From: Candidatus Atribacter alterifermentans
Lineage (GTDB): Bacteria; Atribacterota; Atribacteria; Atribacterales; Atribacteraceae
Direction of reading: 5' to 3'
NCBI GenBank assembly: GCA_012517635.1
Contig: JAAYUP010000056.1
Span: 1 to 9,333 of the forward strand
Length of the DNA: 9,333 nucleotides
Shown here: positions 1 to 6,678 of the stretch, piece after piece
How the letters are laid out: each line of letters opens with the position of its first letter
How positions within the stretch are numbered: position 1 is the first letter of the stretch
Translations under genes and position numbers: made by a program
Notes under the pieces: generated by a model
The model's input: only the letters and a program-made list of their open reading frames with translations
Databases searched by the model: none
Told to the model about the DNA's origin: nothing

Positions 1-1311
1 CATCAGGGTATTGCCAGTAACGGGAATGGCAGTCGCTGAACCTCGACCGGCATTTGACCATCGCACCAAACTAACACGATCTTGTAAGTGAAAACGTCCT
101 CCTGCATAGAGGTATAGTGATTCCCCATCACGCGACCAAGCAACTAAGGGAAGATTCCCGTTATTTATCTGACTACAATCGGGTGAAAAAAGATAAGAGA
201 GATCAGGAATCGAATAAACATCTACTCGGGGTGAGTCAAAAAAACCCACAGCAATTTGATTTCCATCAGGAGAAAAGGCTACCGAATGAGGCCGGTTAGA
301 ACTTGAAAGAGTGACTTTCTTTTCCAAGGTTATCGATCCATTTTCATCGATTTGATATAAACGGATCGTCTGGTCAAAACTGGTAGTTATGATCTGATTA
401 TTTTTATTCCAATCGAGACCCAATGCATCTTGTTCACCATAATCAAGGTCTTTTGAAGTAAGAGAATAATCTTCGGTATTATAAATACGAAGTCCTGAAC
501 CTTCGGCACCAAGGGCTGCTAAAAATTTTCCATCTGGAGAATATTGGATTTTAGTTATAGAAGCCGGTAATCCCGTCATAGTTCCAAGTAATGTGCCGCT
601 TTCACGGTCAAAAAACATCATGACTTCGGTTTCTTCCCATACTCCGGCAATATTCCCGCAAGCAATGGTTTCACCATCTGGAGAAAGGGCAACTGTAGAT
701 ATCTGCCCATCAATTCCATCACCGATCGGTGGTCGAATGATCTTTAACAACCGGCCAGTTTCCTGCTCCCAAACCCGGATGGTTTTATCATCAGAACCGG
801 TTACGATAAAACGTGACCATTCTCTATCGATAGCAACACTATTAATGGCTGCGATATGCATATCGGTATTGATTTGAAAAATTGGTTTTTCAGGGGGTTC
901 GGAGAAAAGTTTTTTAGCTATTTCGCGAGCAATCTCAGGATCAAGGTTTTTTAAAATGGAATATTCTTTTTGAGCGGATTCTAAGTCATTGTTGATTAAA
1001 TAAGCAATAGCGAGATTAGCATGAAAAATATCACTATTCGGTTCAAGGCGGATCGATTCTTGGAAAGATTGAATGGCCTGGTCGGTTTTCCCCACCTGCA
1101 AGTAGACTTGACCGAGCTTAGAGTATACCAAAGCCCAATCTGGTTGTAAGTTGAGAGCGCTTTTGAAAGCATCAATGGCTTCTTGGTATTTTCCCTGTTC
1201 ATAAAAAGATTGACCCAGGTCAAAAAAGTCCTGGGCTTCATTTGCAGAAATTGAGAAAGTTATTGAGAAGAAAAGAAAGATAATCAGAACTGAAACAAAC
1301 CGATAACGCAC
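1..1311 (-). CDS. Exported TPR-WD40 repeat protein, partial (C-terminus beyond left edge)
   Basis: An open frame of 437 codons runs without a stop to the left edge. It starts with GTG; the ATG two bases upstream is in another frame and soon meets TGA. GGAGGG lies nine bases before the GTG. Residues 1-23 look like a Sec signal peptide (MRYRF, hydrophobic core, S-x-A before NEAQ). Residues about 26-127 form three TPR units (for example LGQSFYEQGKYQEAIDAF). From about 150 onward there are at least five or six WD40-type blades with repeated SPDG turns (210, 258, 347) and a classic SDDKTIRVW strand near 173-181. TPR and beta-propeller domains are protein-binding scaffolds, so a periplasmic or envelope scaffold role is inferred. 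The last blades and anything after them are missing. Proteins of this build sometimes carry a C-terminal enzymatic domain, which cannot be judged here. Domain call is firm; function unknown. Confidence 0.9.
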   Translation of the reverse strand, partial: MRYRFVSVLIIFLFFSITFSISANEAQDFFDLGQSFYEQGKYQEAIDAFKSALNLQPDWALVYSKLGQVYLQVGKTDQAIQSFQESIRLEPNSDIFHANLAIAYLINNDLESAQKEYSILKNLDPEIAREIAKKLFSEPPEKPIFQINTDMHIAAINSVAIDREWSRFIVTGSDDKTIRVWEQETGRLLKIIRPPIGDGIDGQISTVALSPDGETIACGNIAGVWEETEVMMFFDRESGTLLGTMTGLPASITKIQYSPDGKFLAALGAEGSGLRIYNTEDYSLTSKDLDYGEQDALGLDWNKNNQIITTSFDQTIRLYQIDENGSITLEKKVTLSSSNRPHSVAFSPDGNQIAVGFFDSPRVDVYSIPDLSYLFSPDCSQINNGNLPLVAWSRDGESLYLYAGGRFHLQDRVSLVRWSNAGRGSATAIPVTGNTLM

Positions 1312-1320
1312 ATTAAACCA

Positions 1321-1328
1321 CCCTCCTT
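1321..1328 (-). promoter_or_regulatory. Ribosome binding site fixing the GTG start of the TPR-WD40 gene
   Basis: On the minus strand AAGGAGGG precedes GTG by nine bases. It supports the GTG at 1311 over the out-of-frame ATG at 1313. Upstream sequence to 1387 is AT-rich, and I could not find a convincing -35/-10 pair at a sensible distance from this site. Confidence 0.75.
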
Positions 1329-1387
1329 AATAATAAAAAGACAATCACCCTTCAAATTTAGAAGTTTATAAAGTCTTATTTTCCATT

Positions 1388-1539
1388 CTATCCTGAAAAT
1401 ACCGTGAACGGTGAAGTGTGAACCGTGAACCGCTACTCCCGTTACACCTTCTTAAATTTTTCCCTCGCCCCTTCGTGGGAGAGGGTCAGGGTGAGGGGAC
1501 AACTTATATTCATCCTCATCTAATATTACTATGTCGCAT
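1388..1539 (-). repeat. Composite dispersed repeat, copy A (inverted relative to the copy at 3911-4109)
   Basis: Read on the minus strand this gives, in order: an ATGC...AGATGAGGATGAATATAAG segment, a CCCTCACCCT-type block (plus 1462-1498), an AT-rich spacer, a run of heptamers related to GTGAACC (plus 1404-1431), and the tail TATTTTCAGGATAG. The same parts occur in the same order on the plus strand at 3911-4109, including 22 identical bases (1388-1409 against 4086-4107). The CCCTC block can fold: CCCTC pairs with GAGGG, and an inner CCC/GGG closes around a CTTCGT loop. The element fills most of the 276-bp gap between two minus-strand genes. It resembles the CCCTCACCC repeats scattered in many bacterial genomes and has no coding capacity. 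Confidence 0.8.
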
Positions 1540-1587
1540 GAGAGTTTATGCTATAAACCCATGGGCTTGATTTATTGTATCATTTAT

Positions 1588-3765
1588 TTACCGAAATTGA
1601 ATTCCAGTTATGGTGGAAATCATCCAAGCTTGTGAGGCGTTATATTGGTCAGCTGGTATAACAAAAATAACCAAAACCGGTGTTCCTGGGTATGATGATA
1701 TAAGCATAGCATAATTGGTATTGTTTTGAGTAAAACTATAAATTTTTACCTGAGCTTGATGATTCCCAGCGTTTAAAGTCGTTTCAGCCCTGAAGGTTTT
1801 CCCTCCAGCCAAACCCCCAACCGTGTTTTGGGCTTCCATTTCTGAAGAGAAAGTCATTAAATAAATTTCTCCATTATTTGGGCTGGTATAAACGACTCCA
1901 TTCTGGATATCTTGCTTTTTTACCGAAACCGAGGGTAAAGGAATACTAAAAGTGTTGGATGGATCCTGATACCAATTTCCAGCGAGGGGTTGCTGAGGCG
2001 TGGGCGAAGTTTGAATATCAACCGGAGGGAGAGAAGTTGTTGGTGGTATTGGTTGTATTCCGGTAGAGCCCTGAATAGAAACAGAGGAAAGAGCTTGCAA
2101 AAAGATAGCCTCAAGGTTGGGGAAATCACTCACAGTGCTATAAAAGAGAAATGAATAGGCATTATTCCCGAGGATAACCAGAATTGCCATTGCTTTGAGT
2201 TGTTGGTTGTCCACGGTGAAAAGGAAATCATGGCGTAATGCTTGTAGGCCTAAAAAACTAGTATCGATGGTTTGCTGAGGAATATAGCCGTTAAAGGTAG
2301 GAGGTTTGAGATAGGTTTCTTGAAGATAACCGAGATATCCCTTCGGATCAAGAGGAGAAGGAAGGTTTTCAATGTTTATTAAATATTCAGCGATGACGAT
2401 ATTTTGTTGGTTGACAAGTTGGTAATACCCAATTTCGGAAGGATCTTCAGTGGGTTGTGTGACCCATCCTGATGGTGGGTTCACGATTAAACTTTGGGGA
2501 GTGGAGGTTATGGTTGGTTGGGGAAGTGCCGTAACCTGAGGAGTTGGTGTTGAAATTGGCAAAAGTGATGGTTCAGGAATAGGAATCATGGCAGTTGGGA
2601 TGCTGGGTTCTATTGGGTTCGATGTTGGAGAAGTTGAAATTCCACTCATTGTTGCCTGTCCTAACTTGATTAATGTTTCTGTTCCTTGCAAATCTGGGTT
2701 TTGTTGGGCATACTGATAGGCGACTGAACCATCCAAATTTTTAATGGTCGGATCAGCACCGGCCATCAATAAAGCCTCAATAATTCTTGGTTCGGAGGTT
2801 AAACTCGCAGCCTTGATAAGAGCGGTATCTCCTTTGTTGTTTTTGGTATTAATATCAATCCCTAAATCAAGTAAATAATTTATCGCTTCGAGGTTTTTAT
2901 TACCCGCAGCAGCAATCATGAGAGCAGTGTTCCCATCTTTATCACGAAGTTTAAAGTCAACTTTTTGATCTTGGATGAATGTCTCGATTTCCTGTTTGGT
3001 TCCGGTGATTAAAGTAGCAATGAAGAAAGTATCGAGAAATTTTCCCAACTCTGTTTCCGAGGTTGACTCTGTTTGAGGAGTGGTTTTTGGAGAAACATCT
3101 TCTTCTTCACCGGCTTCGAACGCTTTATCATAGAAGAGGTCGATATTAAAATAAAAATCACGGGTTTCTCCAGTTTCTGAATTTTTTGCAACCAGAAAAT
3201 CAAACCTTTTTCCATCTTTTTCAACTAAGGTCTGTGATTCTTGTTCAAATCCTAAAACGTCAAGAACATCATATTCTTCTCTTACTTCAATGACTGTCAT
3301 AGCTGTTTCAGGGCTTTTTCCATCTCCAGATTGAATAATAGAGTCGACCAAACCAAAAAAGACATCTTCGTGGAATTTTTGTTTTTGGGTATCACCTAAT
3401 TTTCCATAGACTTCAGAAAAAATATAATGGGTCATAATTCTTAAATAATTAATTTCCAGAATCGAGGTTCCTATTTCTAAGGCTTTATCATAGTTGCCGC
3501 TTTTATACTCTTGCCACATTTGATCCTCTTTTTCCTTAAGATCCTGCATTATTTTATAGGGATTATAGGTGGGGAGCTGAGCGTAAAGTACTCGTAATTC
3601 TGCAAAATTGATACTGGTATCTCCATTTTTCAGACGATCAAGAAGAGTTTGATAGTAATTAGCTGGATTATCTTGAGTATTTCCCTGGTCAACAAAAAAA
3701 AGAAAAACTATACAAAAGATCAATAAAAAAGCAAAAAAGTGCAAAAATCTGAATCGATAGGACAT
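1588..3765 (-). CDS. Exported DUF4919-ankyrin protein with two PsbP/DcrB-like C-terminal modules
   Basis: This is a complete 725-residue protein. ATG is preceded by GGAGGG with a six-base spacer. Residues 1-25 are a basic start plus a very hydrophobic segment; no clear signal-peptidase site follows, so it may stay as a membrane anchor. Residues about 35-215 match DUF4919: LRVLYAQLPTYNPY, a TPR-like helical part, then SGDGKSPETAMTVIEVREEY (146-165) and a YFNIDLFY strand. An acidic Ser/Thr-rich linker follows. Ankyrin repeats cover about 236-370, clearest at DGNTALMIAAAG (277-288) and KGDTALIKAAS (311-321). A Pro/Thr/Ser-rich linker (375-428) leads to a module at 429-564. A second proline-rich linker leads to a module at 596-725. 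Both modules end in strands plus a helix like PsbP/DcrB-fold proteins; that assignment is by eye. An extracytoplasmic binding role is inferred, and no catalytic motif is seen. Confidence 0.92.
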   Translation of the reverse strand: MSYRFRFLHFFAFLLIFCIVFLFFVDQGNTQDNPANYYQTLLDRLKNGDTSINFAELRVLYAQLPTYNPYKIMQDLKEKEDQMWQEYKSGNYDKALEIGTSILEINYLRIMTHYIFSEVYGKLGDTQKQKFHEDVFFGLVDSIIQSGDGKSPETAMTVIEVREEYDVLDVLGFEQESQTLVEKDGKRFDFLVAKNSETGETRDFYFNIDLFYDKAFEAGEEEDVSPKTTPQTESTSETELGKFLDTFFIATLITGTKQEIETFIQDQKVDFKLRDKDGNTALMIAAAGNKNLEAINYLLDLGIDINTKNNKGDTALIKAASLTSEPRIIEALLMAGADPTIKNLDGSVAYQYAQQNPDLQGTETLIKLGQATMSGISTSPTSNPIEPSIPTAMIPIPEPSLLPISTPTPQVTALPQPTITSTPQSLIVNPPSGWVTQPTEDPSEIGYYQLVNQQNIVIAEYLINIENLPSPLDPKGYLGYLQETYLKPPTFNGYIPQQTIDTSFLGLQALRHDFLFTVDNQQLKAMAILVILGNNAYSFLFYSTVSDFPNLEAIFLQALSSVSIQGSTGIQPIPPTTSLPPVDIQTSPTPQQPLAGNWYQDPSNTFSIPLPSVSVKKQDIQNGVVYTSPNNGEIYLMTFSSEMEAQNTVGGLAGGKTFRAETTLNAGNHQAQVKIYSFTQNNTNYAMLISSYPGTPVLVIFVIPADQYNASQAWMISTITGIQFR

Positions 3766-3910
3766 TGTAATCCCTCCTTATAGTCAATAGCTACAACTTT
3801 TTATGTTTATTTAAATTTAACAATTATTGTATCATTCAATTTGATCAAAACCAGAATGAAGGAATCTTTTATAAAAAAATTTTTAATAATTATTAACAGG
3901 AGCGACCATT
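3766..3910. other. AT-rich upstream region of the DUF4919-ankyrin gene
   Basis: This is very AT-rich DNA between the ATG at 3765 and repeat copy B. It holds the gene's GGAGGG site (minus strand, 3772-3777) and presumably its promoter. TACAAT-like -10 sequences exist on the minus strand near 3828-3833, but none has a good -35 partner, so no promoter is called. No ORF or stable hairpin is seen. Confidence 0.5.
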
Positions 3911-4109
3911 ATGCTATCTAGCAGCACCAGATGAAGATGAAAATAAGTTGCCCCCTCACCCTAACCCTCTCTCAAGAAGGGGCGAGGAAAAAAATAAATA
4001 ATAGAATGAAATAATTCCTTCTCCCTTGATGGGAGAAGGTGAGGATGAGGGTGGTTTTTAAACTGATCACGGTTCACACTTAACGGTTCACGGTATTTTC
4101 AGGATAGAC
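3911..4109 (+). repeat. Composite dispersed repeat, copy B (expanded)
   Basis: The parts run on the plus strand in the same order as in copy A on the minus strand: an ATGC...CACCAGATGAAGATGAAAATAAG segment (3911-3947), a CCCTCACCCTAACCCTCTC block (3952-3987), an AT-rich spacer, heptamers including two ACGGTTCAC units 14 bases apart (4069-4077 and 4083-4091), and TATTTTCAGGATAG ending at 4107. Between the CCCTC block and the heptamers it carries about 50 extra bases, including an opposite-facing CCCTC-like hairpin unit (4017-4052). Together with the neighbouring box and palindrome it makes up most of the 508-bp gene-free gap at 3766-4273. Confidence 0.8.
4017..4039 (-). terminator. Perfect 9-bp hairpin within repeat B, possible terminator
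   Basis: CCTTCTCCC and GGGAGAAGG are exact complements separated by a five-base loop (TTGAT on the plus strand). On the minus strand the hairpin is followed by an AATTATTTCATT stretch that is T-rich but interrupted. It lies downstream of the 56-residue membrane protein gene and upstream of the DUF4919-ankyrin gene, both on the minus strand, which is where a terminator would be expected. Its sequence is also simply a unit of the CCCTC repeat family, so termination is an inference. Confidence 0.35.
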
Positions 4110-4113
4110 CCTC

Positions 4114-4151
4114 ATGCTGCTATGCAACACCAGATGACAATGAAAACCAAG
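4114..4151 (+). repeat. Third copy of the ATGC-CACCAGATGA repeat box
   Basis: This segment (ATGCTGCTATGCAACACCAGATGACAATGAAAACCAAG by position) is a direct repeat of 3911-3947; both share CACCAGATGA, ATGAAAA and a terminal AAG. A more diverged copy is on the minus strand at about 1502-1539. Its first part is a near-palindrome (TGCTGC against GCAACA, one mismatch). The box at 3911 has a TGCTA/TAGCA pair in the same place, which suggests a small hairpin is a conserved part of the repeat. Confidence 0.65.
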
Positions 4152-4155
4152 AATT

Positions 4156-4175
4156 CGACATGCCATGGCATGTCG
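4156..4175. repeat. Perfect 20-bp palindrome
   Basis: CGACATGCCA is followed directly by its exact reverse complement TGGCATGTCG, with no spacer. It sits five bases after the 4114-4151 repeat box in a gene-free stretch. Such palindromes occur as REP-type elements mobilised by Y1 (RAYT) transposases, and they can also be dimeric protein-binding sites. No second copy is seen in this window and no transposase gene is present, so the class is not settled. Confidence 0.7.
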
Positions 4176-4190
4176 CTATATCAATAAATG

Positions 4191-4198
4191 CCTCCTTT
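4191..4198 (-). promoter_or_regulatory. Orphan Shine-Dalgarno-like site with no gene behind it
   Basis: The minus strand reads AAAGGAGG, as strong as the sites before real genes here. The next possible start is a TTG nine bases downstream (CATTTATTG), followed by ATA and a TAG stop. Translation would end after two codons, just before the 20-bp palindrome. It may be chance or the remnant of a gene cut off when the repeats arrived. Confidence 0.3.
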
Positions 4199-4273
4199 AA
4201 ATTTATTGCATAAATTCTTATTCATTTAGAAACGAGAGTATTTCATTGGTGAGAAAAAATCACCTCGTGAAAC

Positions 4274-4444
4274 TCAAGGTTTATTTTTCCACCTTAAAAT
4301 AGCCATGACGATAAAACCAACCCCGATCCCCATCATAATTCCTGCCCAGGTATGTTTAAAAAGAATTCCTAATCCCATTCCAATAAAAAGGCATCCAGCA
4401 AAAGCAATACCGCTCAATGACCAATCATGGTTTTCATCAGCCAT
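4274..4444 (-). CDS. Small two-helix membrane protein (56 residues), uncharacterised
   Basis: ATG at 4444 is preceded by AGGAGGG with a six-base spacer, and the frame stays open for 56 codons to TGA. A short polar N-terminus (MADENHDWS) leads into hydrophobic segment 1 (about 10-29, rich in Gly and Met: GCLFIGMGLGILF). A short turn with Lys30-His31 follows, then segment 2 (about 33-50, GIMMGIGVGFIVMAIL) and a basic tail RWKNKP. By the positive-inside rule the tail is probably cytoplasmic. The glycine-rich helices suggest tight packing or oligomers. I recall similar tiny Gly/Met-rich proteins annotated as hypothetical in bacteria and archaea, but know of no assigned function. It lies 64 bp downstream of the S9 peptidase gene on the same strand and may share its transcript. 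Confidence 0.8.
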   Translation of the reverse strand: MADENHDWSLSGIAFAGCLFIGMGLGILFKHTWAGIMMGIGVGFIVMAILRWKNKP

Positions 4445-4508
4445 GAAAATCCCTCCTTAAATTTTTAAACTCTATTATTCATGGAAATCAAAAAACTTTT
4501 GGCCAACA

Positions 4509-6425
4509 TTAGGGTCCAACTTTTCCACCCAAATGCACTGATAAAAACTCTTCCATGGCTCGGTAGAAATCAAATCGGTTCTCTTCGTTGGCAAATCCAT
4601 GACCTTCATTTTCTTTTACCATATATTGAACACTTATTCCTCTTTTTTCTAAAGCAGCCACAATCTGATCCGATTCGGATTTTTTAACTCGAGGATCGTT
4701 AGCACCTTGGGCAATAAAGAGAGGAGTTTTAATACGGTCGACCAAGAAGACTGGAGAAACTGACTCGAGAAGTTCTTTATCTTTTACTGGATCACCAATC
4801 ATTTCATAGAATTGTTGACGAAGCGGTTCCCAATAGGGAGGAATAGCTTCGAGAAAGGTAAATATGTTTGAAATTCCAACATAATCAACCGCAGCAGCAT
4901 AAAGATCAGGAGTGAGAGTAATCCCAGCCAGGGTAGCGTAACCACCATAAGACCCTCCATAAATACCAATACGTTTCGGATCGGCAATACCCTGATTAAT
5001 AAGCCATACAACTCCGTCTGTAATATCATCCTGCATTTTTTTACCCCATTGCTTAAAACCGGCTTCCCAAAATTTTCTTCCATACCCAGTTGAGCCGCGA
5101 AAATTCATTTGCAGCACAGCATATCCCCGGTTGGCTAAAAATTGGACTTCAGCATTATATCCCCAACTGTCTCGATACCATGGGCCACCATGAGGATTGA
5201 TTATAACTGGTAAATTTTTAGGTTCGATTCCTCGAGGAAGAGTTAGATATCCGTGGATGATGAATCCATCTCGTGAAGGATAACTAACCGGCTTCATATC
5301 TGCCATATTTTCTTCTTGAATCCATGGGCTTACATCAACGATTTTTTTAATTTCATTTTTTTCATAATCATAGAGGTAATATGCCCCTAATGATTTATCA
5401 CTATAGGAACGAATGATAAAACGATTTTCATCTCGATTGGAACTAGTCACTACCAATTCATAGCCAGGAATTTTCTTACTTAAATCTTGAAAAATGGCTT
5501 TGGTATCTTCATCAAAAAAGTAATATTGAAGCTTATCAGTTATGTAGGTAACTGCAGTGAGTTTCTTTTTTTTATCGGAAGCTAATACTGAATTCACATC
5601 GACGTCGGGATTCTCATAGATGAGTTCATTTTCCTTTTTGGTTTTCGGATCAAACACGACCAAAGCGGTTTTATCACGGCCTAAATTTGAAAGAGCATAG
5701 AGATTTTTGTTGTCATAGGTAAAGAAAAAAGGAGTTAAAGTTTCTTTAAAATCAGTTGTTAGAATATTTTCAAAGGATTGACTTTCATTTTCTCGGTAGA
5801 GGATACTAGTATTAACTCCATCACTGGTTATAGCTACTCTCAGCCAGCCATTATGATCAGTTAACCAGCCAACTACATTCCCAGGATTTTCTGCAATTAT
5901 TTTCATTTCGCCCGTTTCAATATTGATACGGTAAGCATCAAAGAACCGAGGATCTCTCATATTAAGAGAAATGATCATTTCCTGGTCATTATCCTTTAAA
6001 TCATCGATTACACCAGCTCGAACTCCTTCAAATGGAGTTAAATCAACTGGATTTGAACCATCAATGTTTACTGAAAATAGATGATAGTTTTCTTCACCAG
6101 CTTGATCACGGACATAAATAATTCTATGATTACTCGCCCAAAAATAACCGGCTAAATCTCGGTCAGTAACTGAGGTAATACGTTTGGCTTCAGTTTCACC
6201 AAATTTTTGAACGAAAATATTCAACCGATTTTCCCACGGTGCGACATAAGCAAAATATTCACCATTGGGAGAAAGCGAGTAACCGATTTTCTCCGGATTT
6301 CGAAAAAAATCTCTTAGGGGAATAAGAGGAATTTCCTCTGAATAAGCTATTTCTAAATTTCCAAAGCCTATAAGGCAAAAGAGAATAAAAGCCAGAAACA
6401 AACAATTAAAAGTATTTGTTTTCAT
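4509..6425 (-). CDS. Exported S9 family peptidase (prolyl oligopeptidase / acylaminoacyl-peptidase type)
   Basis: This is a complete 638-residue serine peptidase of about normal length for the S9 family. The ATG has GAGGTG eight bases upstream. A Sec signal peptide covers residues 1-29 (hydrophobic core 9-22, A-Y-S before EEIP), so it should act outside the cytoplasm. Residues about 35-375 form the beta-propeller that gates the active site (LSPNGEYFAYVAP, ASNHRIIYVRD and similar strands). The alpha/beta-hydrolase domain follows with HGGPW (412-416, oxyanion region), NFRGSTGYG (441-449), GGSYGG with nucleophile Ser492, Asp577 in GANDPRV, and His609 in NEGHGF. All three catalytic residues are present. 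The family cleaves short peptides or N-acylated ends, so a role in peptide breakdown or nutrition is likely. The 56-residue membrane protein gene follows 64 bp downstream. Family call is secure; exact substrate is not. Confidence 0.96.
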   Translation of the reverse strand: MKTNTFNCLFLAFILFCLIGFGNLEIAYSEEIPLIPLRDFFRNPEKIGYSLSPNGEYFAYVAPWENRLNIFVQKFGETEAKRITSVTDRDLAGYFWASNHRIIYVRDQAGEENYHLFSVNIDGSNPVDLTPFEGVRAGVIDDLKDNDQEMIISLNMRDPRFFDAYRINIETGEMKIIAENPGNVVGWLTDHNGWLRVAITSDGVNTSILYRENESQSFENILTTDFKETLTPFFFTYDNKNLYALSNLGRDKTALVVFDPKTKKENELIYENPDVDVNSVLASDKKKKLTAVTYITDKLQYYFFDEDTKAIFQDLSKKIPGYELVVTSSNRDENRFIIRSYSDKSLGAYYLYDYEKNEIKKIVDVSPWIQEENMADMKPVSYPSRDGFIIHGYLTLPRGIEPKNLPVIINPHGGPWYRDSWGYNAEVQFLANRGYAVLQMNFRGSTGYGRKFWEAGFKQWGKKMQDDITDGVVWLINQGIADPKRIGIYGGSYGGYATLAGITLTPDLYAAAVDYVGISNIFTFLEAIPPYWEPLRQQFYEMIGDPVKDKELLESVSPVFLVDRIKTPLFIAQGANDPRVKKSESDQIVAALEKRGISVQYMVKENEGHGFANEENRFDFYRAMEEFLSVHLGGKVGP

Positions 6426-6678
6426 TATATAAGCACCTCAAATATTTTCTAAAAATGGTTTAATTTAGTGATTTAAAAAAACTCTGAATACCCTTCCTTT
6501 TAGATTTCTTATTTAATGTTATTAAAATAACTATCTAACCAAGTTGATGGCAATAAAGAAATCTGATTTCCATTATAATAGAATAAATTATTGGTGGAAA
6601 GTAAATAAATCTTTGAGAAGGGGAAAGAATGATTACAAAGGACTAAATAGTTTAATAGTATGAGGAAGGTTTTCTAAA
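6426..6678. promoter_or_regulatory. Divergent intergenic region between the peptidase and nuclease genes
   Basis: These 253 AT-rich bases separate outward-facing genes, so both promoters should be here. On the plus strand a perfect TATAAT lies at 6574-6579. The nearest TTGATG (6544-6549) is 24 bases away, too far for a standard -35, so only a -10 candidate is claimed. On the minus strand no convincing pair was found. A five-codon frame with its own AAGGGG site lies at 6629-6646. No stable hairpin or long repeat was seen. Confidence 0.45.
6662..6669 (+). promoter_or_regulatory. Ribosome binding site deciding the TTG start of the nuclease gene
   Basis: GAGGAAGG ends nine bases before TTG at 6679. 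In the same frame a TGA stop lies at 6661-6663 with no ATG or GTG between it and the TTG. The TTG is therefore the earliest start that this site can serve. Confidence 0.7.

Noticed and set aside
593..877. Plus-strand frame of 94 codons
   Set aside because: It lies antisense inside the TPR-WD40 gene, whose minus-strand frame shows clear domain structure; the plus-strand product resembles no family.
996..1241. Minus-strand frame of 81 codons
   Set aside because: Same strand but another frame from the TPR region of the real gene, which is continuous through here.
1544..1558. GTTTAT-GCT-ATAAAC hairpin downstream of the DUF4919-ankyrin gene as a terminator
   Set aside because: The stem is six mostly A/T pairs with no following T-run; too weak to call.
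3911..4175. CRISPR-like array
   Set aside because: The repeated boxes are diverged, unevenly spaced and face both ways; there are no regular spacers and no cas genes.
4248..4264. GGTGA/TCACC hairpin just after the 56-residue gene as an intrinsic terminator
   Set aside because: The stem is only 5 bp and the T-run falls in the loop rather than after the stem.
4481..4687. Plus-strand frame of 68 codons
   Set aside because: Antisense to the C-terminal part of the S9 peptidase that carries the catalytic Asp and His; no sensible ribosome site.
4799..5083. Minus-strand frame of 94 codons
   Set aside because: A shifted-frame shadow of the peptidase hydrolase domain, which is intact in its own frame.
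6544..6579. TTGATG and TATAAT as a complete sigma-70 promoter for the nuclease gene
   Set aside because: The gap between them is 24 bases, well outside the usual 16-18; only the -10 remains a candidate.
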